A DNA stretch of 16,567 nt from Baffinella frigidus (taxonomy: Eukaryota > Cryptophyceae > Cryptomonadales > Baffinellaceae), in assembly GCA_026770585.1 (NCBI GenBank), contig MU646652.1:166435-183001 (forward strand), written 5' to 3'. Positions 1-11,300 of the stretch are shown one piece after another (the first letter of the stretch is position 1; every line of letters begins with the position of its first letter). The position numbers and the translations under genes were made by a program. The notes beneath the pieces are model-generated. The model was not told where the DNA came from. It ran no database searches and was given only the letters and a program-made list of their open reading frames with translations.

Positions 1-103
<103 letters not shown>

Positions 104-154
104 ATAACAGGCACTAACGCAAGCCTTCTGACGCCCTTGTGTGTGCCCGCACAG

Positions 155-242
155 GAGCGCGGCGCGTGTACTATCTCTCGCTCGAGTTTCTGATGGGACG
201 CACCCTCTGCAACGCCGTCTCGTCCCTGGGCCTCGAAGGGAG
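155..242 (+). CDS. PYG: Phosphorylase exon 1 of window (RVYYLSLEF block)
   Basis: Translates as [17 protein letters not shown] followed by [12 protein letters not shown], matching the rabbit segment that starts at about residue 69. The acceptor is cgcacag at 148-154 and the donor is AG|GTGTGT at 243, leaving a split AG|G arginine codon (phase 2). The preceding exon, which would carry the N-terminal regulatory region, is not in the window. Only a (TA)n tract and about 60 bases of intron lie upstream. Confidence 0.93.
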
Positions 243-2299
243 GTGTGTACCCCCCCCAACGCCAGGGGGGTCGAGGGAAACCGACGCCTTATCCACGCTA
301 CATCTGGCGTCGTTGACTTAAGTATTCAGTGGAGTTCCTCTGAAAGATATCAAAAGTGGATGTTTCGACGTCTCGGCGTCTCTTGATCTTGCAGTTGCCG
401 GATTTCATAGGGAAACACCCGAAAATTTGGGTAGTTTCCCTACGGAATTAGGTAGGACCTAGCTACCGTAGGCCGTAGGGCTACCAGGACCTCCTTTCCT
501 ACGAGCCCTCGTCCTATGGTAGGAGGTCCTAGCCAATGCCTTGGGCGAAACTACCTTCATGTTCGGGAGTTTCACGACTAGATTGATTGATTGAGTGCGT
601 GAGTGAGTGCAGTCCACACAGCGGACTTCGAAGGGATATTGAATAACCCTAAGCGATAAGATCTAGGACCCTAAGGTAGGCAATCCGTAGGGACATAGGG
701 GGGGGGTTCCTACGGATAAGGGAACGGAAAGGTGGCCCGAATAGGGCCGAAAATCCCCTCGTAGCCCGCTGTGTGGCCACAAACAGACGTGAAACCCGCT
801 CGATCGAATCAGGTACGCGGAGGCCCTACAGGAGTTGGGGTTCAGACTGGAGGACTTATACGAGGAGGAGAAGGACGCCGCGCTCGGCAACGGCGGTCTT
901 GGGAGACTTGCCGCATGTTTCATGGACTCCCTCGCTACTCTCAACTACCCCGCGTGGGGGTGCGTCCCCGTTCCGATACCGCAATCTTCAAGTGCCCCGC
1001 GTGGGGGTCCCCTGTTCCGCCGCCGCCGCCCCTCTGCACCTCCCACTGCGCCGAAACCGCCCACGTTGGGGTCCGCACTCTGTCTCAGTCTATGTGGGCG
1101 CACCAATCCGGTGAGCCCGGGCTCTTTCCCGCTCGAAAGTTGTCGGATTCGTACCTGACCTCGGCGGGCGATGCACCCCCCTGACACCTCTCGTAGCGCA
1201 TTGCTATGCACCCCTCCGGACGCACCCCGTTGCCCCTCTCCCGCCCGCACCTCTCAAATCGTCCCTCCTCTGCACCTCGCATGGCGCACGATTGGCCAAC
1301 TGGGTACGCCGATGCGTGACGATGCATGGTGAGGTCTATTGATGGCGTGTAGGGCGTGTAGGGTCTTGGGGGTTGGGCCGTGTTCCGCCCCGTCATCCGA
1401 TGCAGCCCTCTGCATCCGCCTCCTGACGCCCTCTGCCTCTGTCTGCCTCTGCGCTGTTACTGTTTCTCTCTCTCACACACGCTTTCTCGCCCAGTCTCTG
1501 CCTCTGTCTTGCTCTGTCTCCTCTCTCCTTAGGGTTGCGGGACGCACCCTGATCGTCACAACCTCAACCCCCCAGTCATGACGTCCCCGTCCTCCCGCTG
1601 CCGGCAGGTGCAGGCTGCGGTACCCCTCTGCACCCTCCGGACGCACCCTGCACCCTAAAACCCAAAGCGTGAACCCCGCACGCAGATACGGGCTGCGGTA
1701 CTCGTACGGACTCTTCGAGCAACGCATCTTCAACGGCGAACAGGTCCCCCCTTCTCCTTCTTTTAATTCTTTGTGTGCTCTCACGCCACTCATCTCGAGA
1801 TGAATGGCGAGCAATCTGGACTCGGCTCGTCTATGGAGAGCATTCCCATGACCAGAGACTCACGATGGGGCGCAGGTGGAGTTACCAGACAGCTGGCTGA
1901 CAGAGGGCAACCCCTGGGAGGTCGAACGCCTCGACGTCCAATACACCATCCGCTTCTTCGGCAAGGTGCCTACCCCTCCCCACACACCGGGCTACCAAGG
2001 GACATCGTGTACCCCTACTCACACACGGGGCTACCAAGGGATATCGTGTCGGATTTGGACCAATCATCGGAAAGGATATTCGTATGCCCCTCAACTCTTC
2101 TCCTATGCCCCTTATTGTCCTAACCTTGGTAGGTCGAAGACCGTGACGTCCAGTACACCATCCGCTTCTTTGGCAAGGTGCATACCCCTCCCTCCACACC
2201 TACCAAGGAAATCGTGTCGGATTTTACGTGTGGTGATAAGAATGCTCTCCATAGACGAGCCGAGTCCAGAGTCTCTCTCGCTCTCTCTCTCGCTCTCTC

Positions 2300-2336
<37 letters not shown>

Positions 2337-5300
2337 TATACTCCGCTTCTTCGGCACGGTGCATACCCCGAGGGATATCGTGTCGGATTTACCAAGGGAT
2401 ATCGTGTCGGATTTGGACCAAGCATCGGTGAGGACATTCGTATGCCCCTCAACTCTTCTCCTATGCCCCTCATCTCTTCTTCCACCCCTGGGAAGTCGAA
2501 CACCGCGCGCCCCACTGCCAACAGGGTGGGCGTGACTGATGGTGCGGATGACTGCTAGTGTGAGCCTCGGTCTGACGGTATCTTTGGTCTCGCTTCTGAG
2601 TGGGCCTTGGCCTGCGCGGCCTCTCTCCTCCCAATCGGGGTCTCTGCTGTGGGCGACTGACTGTGCGCATGACTGACCGTGCGATTGACAGATAGTGCGC
2701 ATGCCTGATAGTGCGGATGGCTGATAGTGCGATTGACTGATACTGCGGATGACTAACGGTGCGGATGGCTTTTAGTGCAAATGACTGATAGTGCGGATGG
2801 CTGATAGTGCGGATGGATAATACTGCGGGTGATTGACGGCGCGGGGGGACAATTGGCTGACGATGCTGCGGGTGGCTGACTCTCCAGCATTAATAAACCA
2901 TTAAATTATAATCATCTCCAACGCGTCCCATCACAAAAGTGTAGTCAAGCCAGAAATCACCCGATCCATTTCCCCCCTCGCTGTCCGAGCAAGGTGGGTG
3001 ACAGCCAGCCGGATAACTGGTAGAGTGCGGGGGACTAGCAGGTATGCGCCCGCAGTAGCAGTTATCCGACAGCCGGGTCTGGACTGACGGTGCGGGGGGC
3101 GGGGACACAGGTGGTACACGACGAGACGGGGGCGAAGCAGGCTTCGTGGGAGGGGGGCGACCTAGTCCAGGCTGTGGCCTACGACAACCTCATCCCAGGC
3201 CACGGCACACGAAACACCCTCAACCTGAGGCTGTGGGTAAACCCGAAACCCGAAACCCGAAACCCGAAACCCGAAACCCGAAACCCGAAACCCGAAACCC
3301 GAAACCCGAAAACCAAACCCCGAAACCCGAAACCCAACCCCCGAAACCCGAAACCCGAAACCTTAAACCTGAAACCCGAAACCCGAAACCCGAAACCCGA
3401 GCCCCACAACCCGAAACCCGAAACCCGAAACCCAAACCCCGAAAGCCGAAACCGAAAGCCCTCAAGCCTCAACGACAACGCAGGCATCGAAGCCGACGCG
3501 GCAGCTGGACATGGCGCTCTTCAACGCGGGGGACTACCAGGTACCTCCAACCTTCCCGGAAGCACCAAATCCATTCATTTCGACCTGTTCCCAGAAGCTG
3601 ATTTTGTACCAAGATTGGGACTTAAGTTAACACACTACCAGGTACCACCAGCAACCCGTAGCAGCTTATACCAGATACTCGCAAGGATTCGGGTATTTAA
3701 TCGAACCAAATATGTTTTTCTATGACCCTACAGTAGGAAACCCTAGGGACCTCGGATTGCTGACGGGAGATTCCGAAGAGATTTGTTCGGTTTCGCTGAA
3801 AATTACTACAGTACCCGACCCGGTTATGAGCTGCAACGGGTTGCCGGCCGGTGGTACGCGCCCCGCCTCTCACGCTCCTGCTCAGCCCTCAAATATCATC
3901 CCCTCCTGCTCAGCCCTTAGCCCTGAGCCCCTCCACCTTCCACCAACCCTCACGGAAAGACCAAATCGTCGGTTTCCAAACCTCAGATTCACCGTGCAGA
4001 GACCCCCGAACCAGGGTCTCTGTTTCACCTTCAGTCCCAATTTTGGTACACAATGAACTTTGGGGAGCAGGTCGAAACCAATGGATTTGGTCCGTCCGTG
4101 AGAGTTGGTGGCTCCTGACGTGAAGAGGTGGCACCTTATCGCAGGGGGCATTGGAAGCGCGGCAGAAAAGCGAAAACATCACGTCCGTCCTCTACCCCAA
4201 CGATGAGTCCTACTCAGGTCTCCCCCCTTTTTTTGCCCCCCCCCTCTATCTGCACCCCGCGCATAGAGCATGAAGGCGTGATGGGCATGGTGGGTGGTGA
4301 TCAGGGAAGGAGCACAGAGGTGGGAGCAGGATAGACTCCGGTCTAGACGCGGGGAAGCACGTTTTGTATCTCAAGGGCGGAGTTTGCTATCTTTGCCTGC
4401 GAAAAGAAGGGGGGGGGGATACCAGCCTAGAGATCTGCATGGAGGCGGCATAGAGCACAGAGGCCTGATGCGGATGGTCGGGTGAGGATGAATCAAGGAA
4501 GGATCTCATACGGAAACACTTATCATTTAGAAACTGGACTCAATAATATTTACTACACACAACGATCTATAATAGTAATATTATAGCACACGTGTAGTAA
4601 TTTTGATTGAAATCCAGTTTTTAGATGATGAGTGTTTCCATATGAGATGTGCGGTCTCGAACGCGCGATATGAACCCGATGCCCGCGCGCACAGAGCCAT
4701 AGTCTCGCCGCCTGTTTCACGGACTCCCTGATAGATGCCATCTGTGCTCGGCCAAAAAAGGTGCGGGTTACCCCGCATGGCCATCTGGGCCTCGGATAGA
4801 TGCCCCGCGCTACTTTCAACTACCCCGCGTGGGGGTACGCCCTCCTCTTTCGAAACCCCAATCTTGAATCTCCCGCGTGGGGGCTCGCCACTCCCCCACA
4901 CAGCGGACTTCGAAGGGATTTTGAATAACCCTTAAGTGATAAGACCTAGGACCCTACGGTAGGCAACCCGTAGGGACATAGGGGGGTTCCTGCGGATAAG
5001 GTAACAGAAACTCGGGCTCTGAGAGCCCGAAGATCCCTTGGTAGCCCGCTGTGTGGTACGCTGGATGCGAACCTGAAGCACTCCCGCTCGCAAAGAGCCA
5101 TGGTGCTCACCACCGCATGGTGGGTGGGTGCTGAGCAGGGGAAGAGCTGCGCCTGAAGAGCTCTTCATGCAGTAGGCTATGCCTCTATGCGCGCGGGAGT
5201 GCTAACCACCGCATGCGGCTCACCCTAACTCGCCCTAGACAGGTCCTAGGGCCCTACCGTAGGGCGTATGCACCCACTCGCCACTTAAGGGATAGTAGAT

Positions 5301-8300
5301 GGTGAGCAGGGGAAGAGCTGCGGGTGAAGCAGCGGTACTTGCTGGGCAGGTTCGACTGTCTAGTGGCTAGACAGTCTGGGCCATTTGACTAGGCCTCATT
5401 TTGGTGTCAACTCTGCTACCTCCTCGCGTCCGATGCGAACCGCTCGCACGCCCGATCTGGCGCATACCACGCCACATTCTTAGAGGGGGTTGCCAAAAGT
5501 CAATTTCCCCTCCAGACAGTGATTTTCAAAAGTTAACAAACACCACCTGTGGTGTTTAAAAAAAATCAACACCCGCATCCAATCTGGTGTGGTATGCATA
5601 GAGCGCTGGTCTGTATCCCTGAAGTGGCGGACGTGCGAATACGCCCTACCGTGGGGCCCTAGGACCTGCCTAGGACCTCTTGGCAGTCAGTTGTGACCGC
5701 CTCGCCACTTACGGGATAGTGGGTGGTGAGCAGGGACGGAGCTGCGGCTGAAGAGCTCTTCATGCAGGAGGCTATGGCTCTATGCGCGCGGGAGTGCTAA
5801 CCACCGCATGCGGTTGATTGGTGAGCAGGGAAGGAGCGTGTAGCGTCAGGGGTCAGCGTGATATCTCTTAGGTACCCAGTAGGCGCATTCACCCTACGGT
5901 AGGGCCCTAGGACCTGCTTAGGGCGAGTTAGGGTGAATATTAACCGTATGGACACTTAAGCGATAGTGGGTGGTGAGCAGGAAAGGAGCTGCGGCTGAAG
6001 CAGCAGTACTTCCTGGTGGCGGCAACCCTCCGAGATATCCTCGAGCGCTTCCGCCGCACCCAGAAACCGGTCCATGCGCCCTCCCCTGCGCCCGCCCTGA
6101 AACAAGCTCTAAGAATTCACTTAGAAAGCTTGCGACCCCGCAGGGAAATAGTCAACTAGGCTAAGTGGCCTACCATAACTTCGCATCTTTCAGCAGGGGG
6201 AGCCTCGACGCCACGAGCCACGACTTTTATCTTGAAAGGTAACTGCAGCAGTTAAGTATTCAGCTTTTTCATTCAATTGGGAGGCCTAGTTAAATTCACT
6301 ATGCCCCAACTACTTTCTTCTATTCAACATCCTATTAAAAATGAAGTGATCCAATTATCTTTTGAGATGAAGTTGGTGTGGCGCGTGCTGGCATGGTGGC
6401 GTTGTTCTGCCATGTACTGACCATTATGGTGGCGGTGTGTGGTGACCTGTGTGGTGACCATCATGGAGGCGGCAGTTTAGGGAGATCTCGCTCACTCTCA
6501 CTCGCACCCTCACCCTCCACCCTCACCCTCACCCACACCCTCACCCGCGCCCGCACCCTCCCTTACGTGTGCTGACACGGTGGGGTTGGCGGCAGTTGGG
6601 GGAGATGAGCACGCAGTTGTGCATCCAGCTCAACGACACCCACCCCGCTCTCGGCATTCCAGAGCTGGTACTCCCTACACCCTCTTTTGGTGTACGCTTT
6701 GTCGTGTACCCTACACCCTACACCCTACACCCTATACCCTGCACCCTAAACACTACACCATACACTCTATACCCTATACCCTTCATCCTACAAACTACAC
6801 CCTACATCCTACGCCCTACACCCCACATCCCACACCCTACTCCCCACACCCGACACCCTGCACCCTACACCCTACAACCTGCACCCTGCACTCTACACCT
6901 CACACCCTACACCCTACACCCTACACCCCACACCCCACACCCTACACCTCCTCGAACCCATGCTCCGGTTCTCCAACCTGAAACCCTAAACCCTTTGGTA
7001 CATGGGGCCGTTCGTCCTAAACCCAAACACCCCCGGGGGGAAAAATGTTAGGGATCAGGACCCTACCACTCGGTGGGCTTCGAGGGTTTCAGATTTGAAT
7101 TTGGGGCCGAATTCTGGGGTGTTACGTGGCCACATTTACCCCATAAAATCCCTCAATTTAATTATCTCTGGGCACGTTGACTTTTGTTGGAAGGTCCGTA
7201 GTCCACCGTGTGGCCCGTAACACTCATGTTCCGTGTGAAGGTGCGGCTGCTCGTCGACGAGGAGCACCTCCCGTGGGAAGAAGCCTGGGAGGTTACCACA
7301 GCCATCTACACCTACACCAACCACACGGTACACCCCCCCCCCCCTCCTTGTTTTTTTGTGACGACGGTGAAGGTAGCGCGTGTCCGGCGATTGCACTGTG
7401 GCTGGAGCCAGCGTGCCTGATCGATGCCCCAGATCTGCAAGAAGCCCGTCGTCCCCGCACGTCTGATTGTCGCAGGTTGCTTCTGCCGGGACTCAGGGCT
7501 GTGCGGCTTAGCTTAGTTGTCCCCTCCCTGAAAGGGACGCTCGTTTAGAGGCTCCGTAAGTAGGACGAGGGTTTAGGGGCCTGATGGCTATGTTCCCCTG
7601 TCTGACACGGTGCAACGCGGATGTGTTGGCATGTGGGAGTGAAGTTAGTAAGTGAGTGGTAACTAGCAGGGAAGCCAGCGCTCAAGAAGCCCTTCGAGCG
7701 GGGAAGCCAGCAATCTTGCAATCTGCAATCGCCCGATTGCATTCTGGTGCCACTTCACTAATCGATACCCTCGTCAAGTTCAAGGAGGCCCGCACACTCT
7801 CCTCCCGTCCACTAGCCCTTGGAGGTGGCTCAAATAGTGCTCCGGGGCATTTTCGATTTACCAAGATAAAATCGAAGACCTTTCAGGGCACTATTTGAGC
7901 TACTTGGGATGGCTGGTGGGAGTAAGGCAGAGCTACACTATGTTCCGCCCCCACGTGCCCGCTCCAAAGACGCATTCTTCTTCTTCTTTTTCGTTACTCT
8001 CCATACAGGCCCTACATCAGGCCCTCTGACCTTGAGTTGAGTGATACACTAGTCTGTGAGCCTTAAGACACGGGTCTGGGTGGCAGGTGTTACCGGAAGC
8101 GATGGAGGAGTGGGATGTGGAGATGTTCGAAGTGATGCTCCCGCGACACATGGAGATCATCTACCAGATCAACCATCGATTCCTGCAGGAGGTCACGAAA
8201 TACCGACTTCTGACCTGGCGTGGGTAATTGATTTGATTAGGATTCATAAGTAAAATTACCTATGCCATAGTAATTTTTCCTATGATTTTTCCTATGCAAC

Positions 8301-11300
8301 AATGAAAATGGCTCGAATACCATCCAATGGCTCCAATACCAGCCACAAAATACCCCCATCAATGATCTTGCGTGGCCACACGAGAATGCTAGTGGGGCCC
8401 TATTTAAATCCAACGTGCTGTTAAAAGTGGGTATCTGTGTAGTAACTTTCTGGATTGGTCACGTAACTAGCCATACATTGGCCTGTCACGAGGTTGGAAC
8501 ACCTTATCCTGGTACACATATTTACAACCTCAAATATAAATAGGACCAACCACCGCTTCCCACTGGAGGTCCCTGCCCCCCGAAACACGAAACCCGACAC
8601 CCGACACCCCCAACCCCCAACCCCAAACCCCCAACTCCAAACCCCCAACCCCAAACCCCAAACCTCAAGGGGTTCTTAGGTGTCAGGTTTTGACATCTTT
8701 CACGGAAAACCCCTTGAATCCTTAAATCAACCACGTCAGATCTTACGTGGACAAGGCATCGGTTTCCCTCGGTCAATCTGGCGTGGTGGTACGACACTTA
8801 TGTTGAGCCGAGCAACAGTCGGTAACACAGCTGGTCTTGAGTCGAGGAACATCAGTGCTGCCAGGGGTGCAGGCAGGGGGTACGGGGTAGCGGGCGGCAC
8901 TACAGGGGTACCTCGCGCATAAGAAAATGCCACCCCCTAGGACCCTACAGTAGGCCTATGCATAGGGCCCTATGGTGATCCTACGGGGGGGCAGTTTCTC
9001 ATGAGCGAGGTATCCCTGTGACAGAGGTGGGCACGTTGGGGAGCAGGTATCGGAGCGGTTCGCAGGAGACTTGCGAAGACTGGAAGAGTTATCGATCATC
9101 AAGGAGCCTCCTTCGCGCCCTGCAGGCGACCCGAAACCCTAAACCCTACACTCCAAACCCCAAACTCTCAACCCTACACCCTACACCCCAAACCCTCAAC
9201 ATCAAACCCTAAACCCTCAACCCTCAACCCTAACCCCTAGACCCTAACCCCCAAACCCTACACCCTGAAACCGAAACCCTAAACACTAAATTTCAAAACC
9301 CAAACCCTACAACCTTCACCCTAAACACTCAACCGTAGACCCTAAACCCTAAACCATAAATCCCAAACACCAAACCATCAACCCTCAACCCTAAACTCTC
9401 ACCCCTAAACCCCAAACCCTCAACCCTACTCACTAACCCCCACACCCTAAATCATACACCCTCACCCCACACCCCACACCCTCAACCCCAAACCCCAAAC
9501 CCTACACCCTAAACCCTAAACCCTATACCCTATACCCTAAACCCTAAACACTGAAGCAGGAGAGAAGAAGAAGATTCGGATGGCGCACCTCGCGCTGGTC
9601 GGGTGCAACAAGGTCTCCGTTCTCCTCCACCCTCCACCCTACACCCTGAACCCTACACCCTACACCCTACACCCTACACCCCACCCTAGACCACTACACC
9701 CTACACCCTACACCCTACACCCTACACCCTACACCCTACCCTGCACCCCTACACTCTACACTTACACCCTACACCCTATACCCTGGTCACCGCCATCCTC
9801 AGCCCGACCACCCCAAACCCGCAACTCTTAACCATGAACCCTGAACCCTGCCACCTGCACCCTACACCCTAAACCCTACACCCTACACCCTACACCCTAA
9901 ATCTTGGACCCTAGATCCTAGATCCTAGATCCTAGATCCTAAACCCTAAACCCCCAAACCCTAAACCCTAAACCCTAAACCCCAAACCCTAAACCTTAAC
10001 CGTAAACCCTAAACCCTAACCCCTAACCCTAAGCCCCTACACCCCAAACCCCAACCCCCAAAATTCTCGACCCGAAACCCGAAACCCGAAACCCGAAACC
10101 CGAAACCCGAAACCCTAAACCCTAAACCCTAAACCCTAAACCCAAGGTGAACGGCGAGGCAGAGATCCACATGGTGATCCTGTAGACAGAGACGTTCACG
10201 CTGTTCTACCTAGGGTGTAGGGTTGAGGGTTTCGGGTCGCCTGCAGAGCGCGAAGGAGGCTCCTTGATGATCGATAACTCTTCCAGTCTTCGCAAGTCCG
10301 ATCCTAGCGGGGGACAGTTTATTATGAGCGAGGTACGCCTGTAACAGAGGTGGGCACGTTGGGGAGCAGATGTCGGAGCGGTTCGCGAACACGCGAGTCC
10401 CAGCGAACCGCCCCGATACCTGCCCCCCAACGTGCTCACTTCTGTTACAGGGGTACCTCGTTCATAAGAAACTGACCCCCCCTGAGACCACCGTAGGGCC
10501 CTAAGCATAGGCCTACTGTAGGGTCCTAGGGGGAGGCACTTTCTGACGCGCATGTGATATCCCTACCCCCCCAGGTGAACGGCGTGGCGGAGATCCACAC
10601 GGAGATCCTGAAAACAGAGACATTCAAGCTGTTCTACCGGCTCTGGCCGCACAAGTTCTGCAACGTGACCAACGGCGTCACCCCCCGCCGCTGGCTCCAG
10701 CAGGTGTGCCCTCCGCCCCCGACATTGCGAGCGAGAGAGGGCGAGAGAGAAAGAGACATAGAGAGGAGAAAGAGAGAGAGACCCTCCCCCAACGACCCTG
10801 GCTATCAGACGCCAGCTAGTCCCCCCGCCGCTGGCTCCTCCAGGTGTGCCGCCTGATCCCACCCGGACTGCCAACCTTTCATCAAAAGTCGCCTTGCCGG
10901 ACGACAATTAACGTTGAGGATTTTTCTCATGCGCATTGGTCACGTTACACCCGGAATTCCGGCTCCAACCAAACCTGGCCCGAACGAAACCCCGAAACCC
11001 GAATTGCGAAACCCCGAAACCCTCAACAGGCGAACCCGGCGCTGGCCGCACTGCTCTCATCTGTCCTGGAGGGGGACGCGTGGCGGTCCGATTTCTCACT
11101 CGTCTCCAAGGTGCGGATCAATGCAGGGCTGGAAGGGGTGGGTATTCAAAAGTCATTTTTTCCAGGGAAAATGGGATTCAAAAGTCAATTTTAGAACACG
11201 GCTCCAAGAATGACCGAATGGCTCCAAGAACGTCCCTGGAATGCCGGCGCTGGCCGCACTTCTCTCATCGGTCTTGGAGGGGGATGCATGGCGGTTGGAC

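Larger units (their letters stand above)
1975..2500 (+). repeat. Tandemly duplicated exon-4 tail plus intron (about three units)
   Basis: Blocks containing the exon-4 3' end, GTGC(C/A)TACCCC and CCAAGG(G)A(T)ATCGTGTCGGATT repeat. The stretch from CCAAGGGATATCGTGTCGG to about 2120 is repeated nearly exactly at 2394-2480, including GGACCAA.CATCGG and GTATGCCCCTCAACTCTTCT. This is intronic sequence derived from duplication around exon 4. Confidence 0.8.
5131..5850 (+). repeat. Repeated block: palindromic CCTAGG motif, TGAGCAG acceptor, exon-8 start
   Basis: Four upstream copies of the exon-8 acceptor and first bases: GAGCAG|GGGAAGAGCTGCGCC (copy from 5139), GAGCAG|GGGAAGAGCTGCGGG (from 5310), GAGCAG|GGACGGAGCTGCGGC (from 5734) and GAGCAG|GGAAGGAGC (from 5829). 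Copies are preceded by CACTTA(A)(G/C)GGATAGT.G.TGGTGAGCAG and, farther out, by a palindromic CCTAGGGCCCTACCGTAGGG block. The real exon 8 at 5981 has the same leader. Successive duplications around this acceptor are the simplest explanation. Confidence 0.8.

Noticed and set aside
141-365. Short conserved-looking peptide (GNRRLIH...VVDL) with a relative on the minus strand at about 8690-8780
   Set aside because: It overlaps exon 1 in another frame and then follows the dispersed DNA repeat R1. Two copies of a repeat explain the similarity, and there is no start, length or domain to support a gene.
960-1010. Reading exon 2 on past NYPAWG into the C-rich sequence
   Set aside because: The continuation does not match the family, whereas splicing at 960 to 1686 gives [13 protein letters not shown] in perfect phase.
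3090-3725. Plus-strand 211-codon frame with PKPETRN repeats
   Set aside because: Its first part is the genuine exon 5 (3111-3236). After that it only reads through the CCCGAAA array and intron sequence; the family alignment requires splicing to 3484.
5131-5980. Possible CRISPR array, because similar blocks recur with unique sequence between them
   Set aside because: The repeats are of different lengths, include exon sequence and splice acceptors, and the spacing is irregular. The context is a eukaryotic intron.
6569-7051. Plus-strand frames with TPYTLHP repeats
   Set aside because: Exon 9 followed by read-through of the CCCTACA array. The peptide repeat is a product of the 7-bp unit.
8192-8226. 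Extending exon 11 through TKYRLLTWR to a later donor
   Set aside because: The family expects FLQEV.. directly followed by the F.GD segment. Ending at QE and joining VSERFAGD of exon 12 gives that with both sites in phase 0.
9127-10146. Possible true telomere
   Set aside because: The arrays are internal, degenerate, flanked by exons on both sides and mixed in unit type. They resemble interstitial telomere-like repeats rather than a chromosome end.
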